From contig NZ_JANFPI010000001.1 in NCBI RefSeq assembly GCF_026552795.1, positions 1 through 64,000 on the forward strand: a stretch of DNA of 64,000 nt, read 5' to 3'. The notes under the pieces are model-generated. The model ran no database searches. It saw only the letters and a program-made list of their open reading frames with translations, and had not been told where the DNA came from. This document shows positions 9,052 through 17,642 of this stretch, piece by piece. Positions within the stretch are counted from its first letter, which is position 1, and the number at the start of each line of letters is the position of its first letter. Origin of the DNA: Ectorhizobium quercum (GTDB lineage: Bacteria; Pseudomonadota; Alphaproteobacteria; Rhizobiales; Rhizobiaceae). The translations under genes were made by a program, and so were the position numbers.

Positions 9052-11249
9052 TGCCCTTCACCGACATCCCCCCGCTTTTCCCCGGCAGCGTCGGCTGGCT
9101 CGAAAGCCTGCGCCTGGTCGCGCAACATTACCGGCTTGCCCTGTCCGTCCAGGGCGTCAAGCAGGCCGCCGCGTCGGATATGACCGGCAGCGAGCAGGAT
9201 CGCGTGCGCAACATCGCCCGCAACATGGGGTTGCGCATCAAGTTCCTGAAGCCCGGGCGGCTGTCTCTTTCGGGCTGGCATCTGCCGGCGATCCTGAAGA
9301 TGAAGACCGGCGAAGTTGCCGTCATCCACGCGATCTCCGAAACGGGCGAGGCAAGCGTCAGCTTCGGCGGCGAAGAGGGGCTGGAGCGGGCGCATCCGCT
9401 GGACGCGCTTCTCGCCGGCGCGGAGGTGATCGCCATCGCGCGACCCGCGCGCACCGTGGCCGACGCCCGTGTCGACACCTATATCCAGCCCTACGAGGAA
9501 CACTGGCTGCGGCGGATCGTGCTTCGCGACATGGGCGCCTATGGCCATGTGCTGATCGCTTCGCTGATCGCCAATGCGCTGGGTCTGACCGGCGTCCTGT
9601 TCTCCATGCAGGTCTACGACCGGGTGGTGCCGGCGCAGTCCTTCAACACGCTGTATGTGCTGTTCAGCGGCGTGGTGCTGGCCCTGCTGTTCGATTTCCT
9701 CATCCGCCGCGTGCGCATGACCATCATCGACGTGCTCGGCAAGCAGGCGGACCTGAAGATGTCCGACCTCGTCTTCGGCCATGCGCTGCGCGTGCGCAAC
9801 CGGGCAAGGCCGACATCGACGGGCTCCTTCATCGCCCAGTTGCGCGATCTGGAGCAGGTGCGCGAACTCATGACCTCGACGACCGTCGCGGCGCTGGCGG
9901 ACCTGCCGTTCTTCTTCCTGTTTCTGGTGATCTTCTGGTTCATCGGCGGCATTCTGGTGCTGGTGCCGCTTACGGCGCTTTTCCTGCTCGTCCTGCCGGG
10001 CCTTCTCCTGCAACGGCGCCTGCGGACCTATGCCAACGAAGCCATGCGGGAGGCCTCGCTGCGCAACGCCATGCTGGTCGAGGCGGTGCAGGGGATCGAG
10101 GACATCAAGACTCTCCAGGCGGAGGATCGCTTCCAGCATCAATGGAACCATTACAATGCTGTCACCGGCGAGGCCCAGATGCGGCTGCGCGGACTGACCA
10201 AGAGCCTCGGCATCTGGACGCAGAACATCCAGACCTGCGTCTATGTCGTCATCGTCTTTGCCGGTGCGCCGATGATCATCGCCGGCGACATGACCACCGG
10301 CGCGCTGGTCGGTGCCTCCATTCTCGGGTCCCGCATGATGGCGCCGATGGGGCAGCTCTCGCAGATCGCCGGCCGCTTCCAGCAGGCGCGCATCGCCAAG
10401 AAGGGGCTGGATCGCATCATGGAAATGCCGGTCGACCATCCGGCGAGCGAGAACAGGATACACCGCCCGAAAATCGAGGGGAGCTACCGCTTCAAGGGGG
10501 CGACCTTCCGCTACGGCGACGACGCGTCTCCGGTTGCCCTGTCGGTCCGCGACCTCAAGATCGACCCCGGCGAAACGATCGCCCTGATCGGCAAGAACGG
10601 CGCGGGAAAGTCGACGCTTCTCCTTGCCATGTCCGGGCTTCTCGAGCCCTCCGCGGGCGAGGTTCTTCTGGACGACCTTGCCCTCGGGCACATCGATCCC
10701 GCCGACATACGCCGCGACGTCGGCCTGCTGACCCAGAATTCCAGGCTCTTCTTCGGCACGCTGCGCGACAACATCATGATGGGTGCGCCGCATGCCTCCG
10801 CGGAGGAGATCGGCAATGCGCTGGCGATGGTCGGCGCCGACGCTTTCGTCAACAGGCTGCCCAAAGGGCTGGAGCATGTGATCCAGGAGGGCGGCCAGGG
10901 CCTGTCCGGAGGGCAGAAGCAGGCCCTGCTGCTTGCACGCCTTCTCATCCGGGAGCCGACCGTCATCCTGCTCGACGAACCGACGGCGGCGATGGACGAA
11001 GCCACGGAGCGCAACTTCATCGAACAGTTCGCCCGCTGGAGCGCGGGGCGAACCGTCATCGTCGCGACGCACCGCATGCGCGTTCTGGAACTGGTGAACC
11101 GGCTGATCGTGGTCGAAAACGGCATGATCGCCCTCGACGAGCCGAAGGAGAAGGGCCTGCAAGCGCTGACGGGCGTCAGGAAGGTAAGCCCGGACCGGGA
11201 GCCGGGACAGATGCGCAAGGCCGCGGCTTCCCCGGCGGGAGGGATATGA
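9051..11249 (+). CDS. Type I secretion ABC exporter (permease fused to ATPase), LapB-like
   Basis: The 732-residue protein combines an N-terminal degenerate C39-peptidase-like domain (about 1-130; no catalytic Cys motif is evident), a six-helix ABC membrane domain (about 160-450, QVYDRVVPAQSFNTL being typical of T1SS) and an ATPase. The Walker A motif GKNGAGKST is at about residues 515-523, the signature LSGGQKQ at about 618, and VILLDEPTAAMDE just after. The domain order and size fit LapB/RtxB-type exporters of large adhesins, which use the inactive peptidase domain to bind substrate. It would use ATP to drive the adhesin from the cytoplasm through the HlyD-TolC conduit. It is coupled to the gene before it and followed by the HlyD gene after one base. 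Confidence 0.93.
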   Translation: MPFTDIPPLFPGSVGWLESLRLVAQHYRLALSVQGVKQAAASDMTGSEQDRVRNIARNMGLRIKFLKPGRLSLSGWHLPAILKMKTGEVAVIHAISETGEASVSFGGEEGLERAHPLDALLAGAEVIAIARPARTVADARVDTYIQPYEEHWLRRIVLRDMGAYGHVLIASLIANALGLTGVLFSMQVYDRVVPAQSFNTLYVLFSGVVLALLFDFLIRRVRMTIIDVLGKQADLKMSDLVFGHALRVRNRARPTSTGSFIAQLRDLEQVRELMTSTTVAALADLPFFFLFLVIFWFIGGILVLVPLTALFLLVLPGLLLQRRLRTYANEAMREASLRNAMLVEAVQGIEDIKTLQAEDRFQHQWNHYNAVTGEAQMRLRGLTKSLGIWTQNIQTCVYVVIVFAGAPMIIAGDMTTGALVGASILGSRMMAPMGQLSQIAGRFQQARIAKKGLDRIMEMPVDHPASENRIHRPKIEGSYRFKGATFRYGDDASPVALSVRDLKIDPGETIALIGKNGAGKSTLLLAMSGLLEPSAGEVLLDDLALGHIDPADIRRDVGLLTQNSRLFFGTLRDNIMMGAPHASAEEIGNALAMVGADAFVNRLPKGLEHVIQEGGQGLSGGQKQALLLARLLIREPTVILLDEPTAAMDEATERNFIEQFARWSAGRTVIVATHRMRVLELVNRLIVVENGMIALDEPKEKGLQALTGVRKVSPDREPGQMRKAAASPAGGI

Positions 11250-11250
11250 C

Positions 11251-12444
11251 ATGCCGGTTGCCGACGAGGATGTCCAGTGGACGGAAGGTGGATCGGAGGC
11301 GGACAATCCGCGGCTCAGGGTCTCCAAGCGGTTCGTTCGCCTCGCCCTGCTTTTCGGCGCCCTGGCCATTGCCTGGTCCTACGTGGCCCTGCTCGACGAG
11401 GTCTCGACGGGAACGGGCAAGGTCGTGCCGACCATGCAGGAGCAGGTGATCCAGTCTCTCGAAGGCGGCGTTCTCGCCCGGCTGCATGTGCGTCAGGACG
11501 ATGTCGTGGAGCCGGGACAGATCCTGGCGCAGCTCGATCCGACCGTCACCCAGTCGAGCGTCGAGGAAAGCGCCGCCAAGTATCGCGCGGCTCTTGCCAG
11601 CGCCGCACGGCTCACCGCGGAGGTCAACCGGACGGCGCTCAGCTTCCCCGTCGAGCTGGACGACTATCCCTCGCTCAGGGCGGCGGAAACGGAGCTTTTC
11701 GAGGCCCGCCGGAAAAGCCTTTCGGAAACATTGCAGTGGATCGACGAATCCGCCCGGCTTGTACGCGACGAACTGGCCATCAACCAGTCGCTGACGGCAA
11801 TGGGGGCGGCCAGCAATGTCGAGGTCATCCGGCTGAAACGCCAGCTCGTCGAACTTCAGCTCAAGCAGACCGAGGTGCAGTCCGATTATGTCGTGCGGGC
11901 GCGTGAGGAGCTTGCGAAAGCGAATGCGGAGGTCGAGTCGCTTTCCTCCGTCGTCAAGGGGCGCGCGGATTCACTCTCGCGCCTGACGCTGCGCTCGCCC
12001 GTGCGCGGGATCGTCAAGAACATCGAGGTCTATACGATCGGCGGCGTGGTTCCGCCCAACGGGAAGCTGATGGATATCGTGCCGCTCGACGAGCAGCTTC
12101 TGATCGAGGCGCGCATCTTTCCGCGCGACATCGCCTATATCCACCCCGACCAGCGGGCGAACGTCAAGATCAGCGCCTATGACTATGCGATCTATGGCGG
12201 GCTGACCGGCAGGGTGACGAGCATATCCCCGGATACCATCCAGGACGAGATCAAGCCCGACGATTACTATTACCGGGTGTTCATCAGGACCGAAAGCGAC
12301 GCGCTTTCCAACGCCCGCGGCGACCGGTTCCCGATCGTTCCGGGCATGGTGGCGACGGTCGATATCCATACCGGCAGCAAGACGGTGTTCGACTACCTTG
12401 TCAAACCCCTGAACCGGGGACGCGAGGCCATGCGTGAGCGCTAG
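11251..12444 (+). CDS. HlyD-family membrane-fusion protein of the type I secretion system
   Basis: This 397-residue adaptor links the ABC exporter to the TolC-like channel across the periplasm. It has a short cytoplasmic N-terminus, one membrane helix (about residues 29-47, RLALLFGALAIAWSYVALLD), a lipoyl-like half (VIQSLEGGVLARLHVRQDDV) and a long coiled-coil hairpin. The second lipoyl half follows (LTLRSPVRGIVKNIEVYTIG), and then the beta-barrel domain with the HlyD-family segment FPIVPGMVATVDIHTG. The length matches the family. It starts one base after the exporter stop, so the three secretion genes form one transcriptional unit. Confidence 0.92.
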   Translation: MPVADEDVQWTEGGSEADNPRLRVSKRFVRLALLFGALAIAWSYVALLDEVSTGTGKVVPTMQEQVIQSLEGGVLARLHVRQDDVVEPGQILAQLDPTVTQSSVEESAAKYRAALASAARLTAEVNRTALSFPVELDDYPSLRAAETELFEARRKSLSETLQWIDESARLVRDELAINQSLTAMGAASNVEVIRLKRQLVELQLKQTEVQSDYVVRAREELAKANAEVESLSSVVKGRADSLSRLTLRSPVRGIVKNIEVYTIGGVVPPNGKLMDIVPLDEQLLIEARIFPRDIAYIHPDQRANVKISAYDYAIYGGLTGRVTSISPDTIQDEIKPDDYYYRVFIRTESDALSNARGDRFPIVPGMVATVDIHTGSKTVFDYLVKPLNRGREAMRER

Positions 12445-12519
12445 GGCGGTTCCAGCAAATGTGCGGGACGCGCGTCCGCACGCATTCGGACTATGTGTCC
12501 GTCGACCGGGAGGCTGACC

Positions 12520-13545
12520 ATGTTGCATCTCATCCGCTCGGTTCTCGTCTTTCTGTCCTTTCCGCTGGGATTGAACGACGCCCTGTCGGCCGACCCCCGG
12601 CTCGGCCCTTTCGAGAAGCCGCGCCCGAAACAGCTCGCCGTGCCTCTGGGCGAGGAGACCTTCGGCAAATACGAAGCGCTGAACGGTGCGATCGGTTCGC
12701 CGGACCGGTGCGGGGAAATCCCGGACGCCCTGTGGGTGGGGGCCGACGGTGAGGGCGAATGCATCAGATACTACCCGCAGGGCTTGCAGGCGAGCAATTC
12801 GCTCGTGCTCGTCTATTTCGGCGGCGACGTCATCCTGCGAACCCGCAAGGCCGTGCGCTTCGTCTCCGACCTCTATGCCGCGCAATCCCCGCACAGCATC
12901 GGCGCTGACATGGCGGCCTGGGGCGAGGAGGCGGGAACGCCCGCCGTCTTTCTCGCCCGTCCCGGCACCTACGGATCGTCCGGCGATCACAACATGCGCC
13001 GCATGCCCCGCGAGATCGCGCTGATGGATGGAGCGCTCGACCGGTTGAAGGCGCGCTTCAATGTCGGGGCCTTCGTCCTCGTCGGGCAGTCGGGAGGCGG
13101 CCATGTCGCGGCCTCGCTGGTCAACAGGCGCGACGATATCGCCGCCGTTTTCATTTCCTCGGGCCTGCTGTCGGTCAAGCGCGCCATGCGCGCCTGGGAG
13201 CACAGGCGGTCGATTCCCGGCCGGCTTCTCTACGATGCCGCCGCGTTCTACGATCCGATCGAGGATATAGAGAAGATCGGACGTGAACCGGCGCCCGCCA
13301 TCTGGGTGATCTCCGACCCCGATGACCGTGTCGTGCCCTTCTCGACGCAGCTTCATTACGTTCGCCGCCTGCGGGCGGCGGGCTTTGCCCCCCACCACGT
13401 CTACGCCCATGCCGGCGACGCAAGGAGACATGTGCTGGCGCCGCATGCGAAGCGCGCCGCCGCGCTGTTCGCGCGCGGCGGCAGCGAGCGCGACATCCGG
13501 GCGGCGCTTCATGCGCTCGACATCGACAATCTGGAACGGGACTGA
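12520..13545 (+). CDS. Exported alpha/beta-hydrolase-fold protein
   Basis: The 341-residue product has a likely signal peptide (MLHLIRSVLVFLSFPLGLND, cleavage near ALSAD). An alpha/beta-hydrolase core follows, with the nucleophile elbow VGQSGGG (Ser at about residue 192). A candidate acid is in ISDPDDRVVPF and the last catalytic His in the segment GDARRHVL. The substrate is unknown; family members include esterases, peptidases and acyltransferases. ATG 12520 is preceded by GGGAGG at good spacing and gives the signal peptide at once, so I prefer it to an in-frame ATG at 12493. The gene follows the HlyD gene by 75 bases and precedes the Mur-ligase fusion by 9, suggesting it acts on the secreted adhesin or on the cell envelope. 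Confidence 0.75.
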   Translation: MLHLIRSVLVFLSFPLGLNDALSADPRLGPFEKPRPKQLAVPLGEETFGKYEALNGAIGSPDRCGEIPDALWVGADGEGECIRYYPQGLQASNSLVLVYFGGDVILRTRKAVRFVSDLYAAQSPHSIGADMAAWGEEAGTPAVFLARPGTYGSSGDHNMRRMPREIALMDGALDRLKARFNVGAFVLVGQSGGGHVAASLVNRRDDIAAVFISSGLLSVKRAMRAWEHRRSIPGRLLYDAAAFYDPIEDIEKIGREPAPAIWVISDPDDRVVPFSTQLHYVRRLRAAGFAPHHVYAHAGDARRHVLAPHAKRAAALFARGGSERDIRAALHALDIDNLERD

Positions 13546-13554
13546 GATTTCGGT

Positions 13555-16500
13555 ATGCAGGACACGACAACAGCGAAAAGTGCCGGCCGGCACGCCGGAC
13601 GATCACCGCAGCCGAGGATGGATTTTTCGGAGAAACTGAAACTTGCGCGCAGGAAGACCGTTGAAAGCCTGCCGGCTGAGAAAGGCGTCGTGCGCACCGT
13701 CACGCTGTTTTTCTCCGTTTCGGACGGCGAGAAGCGCGCGCAGGTGGTTCACGCGAGCGGGTTTCCCTTCGAAGCCGTGTGGCAGAAAGCATGCCTGCAA
13801 CTGCGCGAGATCATGGCGCGGGAGGGCCTGACGGGAAAATGGCTGCGTATCGACTGGGTGGAGGACGTCGAAGCCGTCACCTGGAAAGAGCTGCGCCGCC
13901 GGCTGACGAAGATCAAGCGCAACTACTTTCGCCACGGCCTCGCGCTCGACCCGGAGCTCAGGATCGCCTTTCTGGAGCAGGAACTGAACGGCAATGCCAT
14001 GCTTTACGGCGGCAACGCCATCGCCCATGCGGTCGTCAACGAGAAGAATTTCTCGATCTATGCAAGGCGGCGCTTCGGGGAGGCCACCGATCCCGATTTC
14101 TCCGACGACAGGCCCGTCTATATCCTGTCCACCGGCGGCCTGTTCGTTGACGAGGAAGGCGCGTGCCAAGCGCTGGGCCCGGCCGGCCCGAACGGCGGCC
14201 GGCGGCATGTCGAGAAGCTTTCGGCCGGCGACGTGCGGTCCCTGATCGAGAACAGCTCATCCTTCCTCGCCCGGCAGGTGCGCGACGACGGCCTGTTCGT
14301 CTACGGTTATCATCCGTGCTTCGACCGGCAGATTGCCGCCTACAACGCCCTGCGGCACGCCAGCACCACCTATTCGATGATCGAGGCATGGGAGATCACG
14401 CGCGATCCGGCGTTGAAGGTCGCAATCGACAAAGCGCTCGGCGCGCTGGAGGAAAGGCTGATAAAGCCGGCCACCCTGCCTGACGGGACCGCCGCGGCGT
14501 TTCTGGTGGAAGCCAATGGCGAGATCAAGCTCGGCGGCAACGCCGTCTGCCTGCTGGCGCTGGTGAAGTACAGCGAAGTCACCGGCACGCGGCGCTATCT
14601 CGATCTGCTGGAGAGGCTGGCTTCCGGAATCCTTTATCTTCAGGACCCGGAAACCGGCATCTTCCGGCACGTCATCCACTATCCCGGCCTCGAGCCGAAG
14701 GAGGATTTCCGCATCATCTATTACGATGGCGAGGCGGCGTTCGGGCTGATGCGCCTTTACGGGCTGACCGGGGACGCGCGGTGGCTGGAAGCGGTCGAAA
14801 AGGCCTTCGGGCACTTCATCCGGGCCGAACACTGGAAAGCGCACGACCACTGGCTCGGCTATTGCGTCAACGAACTCACGCGCGTCCGCCCGGACGAGAA
14901 ATATTATCGCTTCGGGGTCAGCAACATCGCGGACCATCTCGATTTCGTCCTCGAACGGATCACCACCTTCCCGACGCTGCTGGAACTGATGATGGCCGCC
15001 CGGCAGATGATCGCCCGGTTGCAGGCCGACGACGCCAACCGGCATCTCCTCGACGCCATCGATCTCGACAAGTTCCATCGCGCGCTGCATGCCCGCGCCC
15101 ATTATCTTTTGAACGGGCATTTCTGGCCGGAACTTGCGATGTACTTCGCCAATCCCGCCGGCATCGCCGGCAGTTTCTTCATTCGCCACCACGCGTTTCG
15201 CGTGCGCATCGACGATGTGGAGCATTACCTGTCCGGCTTCGTCGCCTATCTGAAATATCTGGAAGCGGAGCCCGGCGAGGCGGAGACGACCGGAGAACCA
15301 CCTTCCGTCTGGACCGCCGCCGAGATGGAGCAGGCGACCGGCGGGACCTGGGCCGTGAAGCCGCCGCAGGGCTGGTCGGCTGGTGGCATCTGCCCTTACG
15401 CGCCGGCCTACCGCCCCGGGGACATGGTCGTGTCGAGAGCGCACGGGGAGGCGAAAGGGATCCCGCTGCGGTCGCTTGGCGACCTTCGTCCGAAGCCGGC
15501 CGCGGTGCTTGCAACGGCGATGGACCCTGCGCTGGATCGTCTCGGCATTCCCGTTCTGACCGTCGCCGATACCAAAAAGGCGGTCCTTGCGCTGGGACAC
15601 CATGCCCGCGGCAAGATCGGCGGAAAGGTCATCGGCATTACCGGAAGCGCCGGCAAGACCACCTGCGTCGCCATGCTGGCCCATGTCCTTCAGGCGTGGG
15701 GAAGCGTCGAGCAGAGCCGCGAAAACGCCAACCTGCCGTTCGGCGTGGCGTGGAACCTTGCCTCCTTCGACCGCCGGACGAAGCATATCGTCATGGAACT
15801 GGCGGTCGGGCGGATGGGGCAGAGCGCCCGCATGGCAAGGCCGCATGTGGCGATCTTCACCAACGTGCTTCCCGCCCATCTCAGCGAAACGAGCACGATT
15901 GCCGATATCGCCGCCACGAAAGGCGCGATCTTCAGCGGCATGGAGCCCGGCGGCGTCGCCATCCTCAATCGCGACATGCTCGAATGGCAGACGGTGCTGC
16001 GTCTGGCGCAGAGAAGAGGATTGCAGGTGCTGCATTACGGCAGCGCGGAGGATTGCGACTACCGGTTGCTGTCCTATTCGCCATCCGAAGGCCGGGTCCA
16101 TGCGGCAATCGGCGGGCGCGATGTCGTCTACGGGATCGGCGCAGCGGGTGCCCATATGGCCCTGAACAGCCTCGCGGTGCTGGCTGCCGTCTCGGCGATC
16201 GGCTATCCGCTGGAGACCGCCCTGCCGATGCTGCGGACCTTCGCCGCGCTTCCCGGCCGCGGGCAGGAGATCGCGCTGGAACTCGACAATCGGCGGCTGA
16301 CGGTCATCGACGATGCCTACAACGCCAATCCCGGCTCGATGCAGGCGGCCATCGAGCGGCTCGACGACGAGGACGCTTCCGGGCGCCGCATCGCCGTTTT
16401 CGGGCAGATGGCCGAACTCGGGCCCCAGGCGCCGCATTATCACACCGAACTCGCCGCCATCGTGAACCGAAGCCGGATCGACAGGGTCTATGCCGTCGGC

Positions 16501-16683
16501 GATCTCTATGCCGGGTTCTGGGAACTGCTTTCTCCCGGCAAGCGCGCCGCGCATGTCGAGGAACCCGAACAGCTCAAGGCAATGCTCGTGGAGGAATTGT
16601 GCGACGGCGATACCGTCCTGTTCAAGGGTTCCAACAGCACGCGCATTCACGAGGTGGTGGCCTGGCTGAGAGGCCTCGAATGA
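13555..16683 (+). CDS. Fusion of an alpha/alpha-toroid-like region with a Mur-type amino acid ligase
   Basis: This 1042-residue protein has two parts. The C-terminal part (from about residue 595) is a MurF-like ATP-dependent ligase: P-loop GITGSAGKTT at about 694-703, ENANLPFGVAWNL, a LPAHLSETSTI segment, AHMALNSLAVLAAVSAIGYP, the DDAYNANPGSMQAA motif of MurF and GDTVLFKGSNSTR near the end. The N-terminal ~590 residues resemble helical-hairpin toroids such as C5-epimerase or glycosidase families (YHPCFDRQIAAYNALRHAST, YYDGEAAFGLMRLYGLTGD). Normal MurF is about 470 residues and sits in the dcw cluster; this one lies behind a type I secretion operon, so its acceptor is probably not the usual peptidoglycan precursor. 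No signal peptide is seen. Its stop overlaps the next start (ATGA). Confidence 0.75.
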   Translation: MQDTTTAKSAGRHAGRSPQPRMDFSEKLKLARRKTVESLPAEKGVVRTVTLFFSVSDGEKRAQVVHASGFPFEAVWQKACLQLREIMAREGLTGKWLRIDWVEDVEAVTWKELRRRLTKIKRNYFRHGLALDPELRIAFLEQELNGNAMLYGGNAIAHAVVNEKNFSIYARRRFGEATDPDFSDDRPVYILSTGGLFVDEEGACQALGPAGPNGGRRHVEKLSAGDVRSLIENSSSFLARQVRDDGLFVYGYHPCFDRQIAAYNALRHASTTYSMIEAWEITRDPALKVAIDKALGALEERLIKPATLPDGTAAAFLVEANGEIKLGGNAVCLLALVKYSEVTGTRRYLDLLERLASGILYLQDPETGIFRHVIHYPGLEPKEDFRIIYYDGEAAFGLMRLYGLTGDARWLEAVEKAFGHFIRAEHWKAHDHWLGYCVNELTRVRPDEKYYRFGVSNIADHLDFVLERITTFPTLLELMMAARQMIARLQADDANRHLLDAIDLDKFHRALHARAHYLLNGHFWPELAMYFANPAGIAGSFFIRHHAFRVRIDDVEHYLSGFVAYLKYLEAEPGEAETTGEPPSVWTAAEMEQATGGTWAVKPPQGWSAGGICPYAPAYRPGDMVVSRAHGEAKGIPLRSLGDLRPKPAAVLATAMDPALDRLGIPVLTVADTKKAVLALGHHARGKIGGKVIGITGSAGKTTCVAMLAHVLQAWGSVEQSRENANLPFGVAWNLASFDRRTKHIVMELAVGRMGQSARMARPHVAIFTNVLPAHLSETSTIADIAATKGAIFSGMEPGGVAILNRDMLEWQTVLRLAQRRGLQVLHYGSAEDCDYRLLSYSPSEGRVHAAIGGRDVVYGIGAAGAHMALNSLAVLAAVSAIGYPLETALPMLRTFAALPGRGQEIALELDNRRLTVIDDAYNANPGSMQAAIERLDDEDASGRRIAVFGQMAELGPQAPHYHTELAAIVNRSRIDRVYAVGDLYAGFWELLSPGKRAAHVEEPEQLKAMLVEELCDGDTVLFKGSNSTRIHEVVAWLRGLE

Positions 16684-17444
16684 GCGTGGGAGACGACGGC
16701 GACGCGCGGCGCAGGCTGGAAGCGGGCATTCCCGAAGCAAGCGCCCTGCTTTATCGGGAACGGCAGGACGAGATCCTCTTTTCCCTCAGGGAAAGCCGGC
16801 GCTATCCGCCCGCATCGCTGACGAAGCTCCTGACGCTCTGCCTGATCGACGAGCGGCTTGAGGAACGCGGCCTCGACCCGGCGACCCGGCTTGCGATGCC
16901 GGCGGACGTCGAGCGCGTGGATAGCTGGTGGGGCTTCGCCCCGGCGGAGCGCGTGGGCATCGATACGTTGATGCAGGCGGCGGCCGTGGTCAGCGCCAAC
17001 GAGGCGGCCAATGCGCTGGCCGACTGGCACAGCGGATCGGCGGAAGCCTTCACCCGCCTGCTCAACGAAAGAGCGAAGGTGCTCGGCATGGAAGCCACCA
17101 CCTTCTCCTCGCCGAGCGGGCTCGGGCGGCATCAGCAGACGACGGTGACGGACATGCTGCGACTGGTGCGCCACGTCCATGCCCGCCATCCCCGCATCGC
17201 GCAACTGTGCGCCCGGCAGAGCTTCGAGTGGAACGGCAGGAGCCATCCGAACACCAACCGGCTTCTGAGCAGCCTGCCGGGCGCCTGCGGCATGAAGACG
17301 GGAACGCTCGGCGGGCGGATCAACAACATCGCCTTCACGGCGAGGAGAGGCGGGGAACTGTACGTCGCCATCGTGCTCGGCGCACCGACGAAAGTGAGCC
17401 GCGATGAGGCAGTCCGTCTCCTGATGGAAAGCCTTGCGCCCTAG
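16680..17444 (+). CDS. Penicillin-binding-type serine hydrolase without signal peptide (DD-carboxypeptidase-like)
   Basis: The 254-residue protein contains the three active-site motifs of the DacA/S11 family in order: SLTK (Ser46-Lys49), SAN (106-108) and KTG (207-209), plus the family signature MEATTFSSPSGL. D-alanyl-D-alanine carboxypeptidases are periplasmic and carry a signal peptide and often a C-terminal membrane anchor. Here the protein begins MSVGDDGDARRRLEAGIPEA with no hydrophobic segment and lacks the anchor domain, so it is predicted to be cytoplasmic. The start overlaps the stop of the Mur-ligase fusion (ATGA), so the two are made together. They may form a paired ligase and hydrolase acting on the same unusual amide bond; this is inference. 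Confidence 0.78.
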   Translation: MSVGDDGDARRRLEAGIPEASALLYRERQDEILFSLRESRRYPPASLTKLLTLCLIDERLEERGLDPATRLAMPADVERVDSWWGFAPAERVGIDTLMQAAAVVSANEAANALADWHSGSAEAFTRLLNERAKVLGMEATTFSSPSGLGRHQQTTVTDMLRLVRHVHARHPRIAQLCARQSFEWNGRSHPNTNRLLSSLPGACGMKTGTLGGRINNIAFTARRGGELYVAIVLGAPTKVSRDEAVRLLMESLAP

Positions 17445-17642
17445 GCGCCGGCGGGCCTCCCGGCACGCGGCGTTTCGCCAGCCGGACGCGGATGCCGCTG
17501 TTAACCAACGATTAGCGATCACAACCATTAGTGATTATCAAAAGTTGAATTTATGGGAATATACATCAATTGCGATTATTCGTGATAGCTAATCAAACCC
17601 ATCAGGTTCGATGAAAACGGTTTCCTCTCGACTGGAGAAAAC
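17445..17642 (+). promoter_or_regulatory. AT-rich promoter region of the HWE kinase gene
   Basis: The last 140 bases before the kinase start are strongly AT-rich against a GC-rich background, and include GATTATCAAAAGTTGAATTT and a second GATTATTCGTGAT segment. I see a likely promoter region but no element that can be named with confidence. No terminator with a T-run was seen after the hydrolase gene. Confidence 0.35.

Noticed and set aside
8979-11369. Minus-strand frame of 796 codons opposite the exporter gene.
   Set aside because: The exporter on the + strand has intact ABC motifs; the antisense translation has none.
14257-16740. Long open frame on the minus strand (827 codons) opposite the Mur-ligase fusion.
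   Set aside because: It is a shadow of the + strand gene in GC-rich DNA, with Arg/Gly/His-rich composition and no family match.
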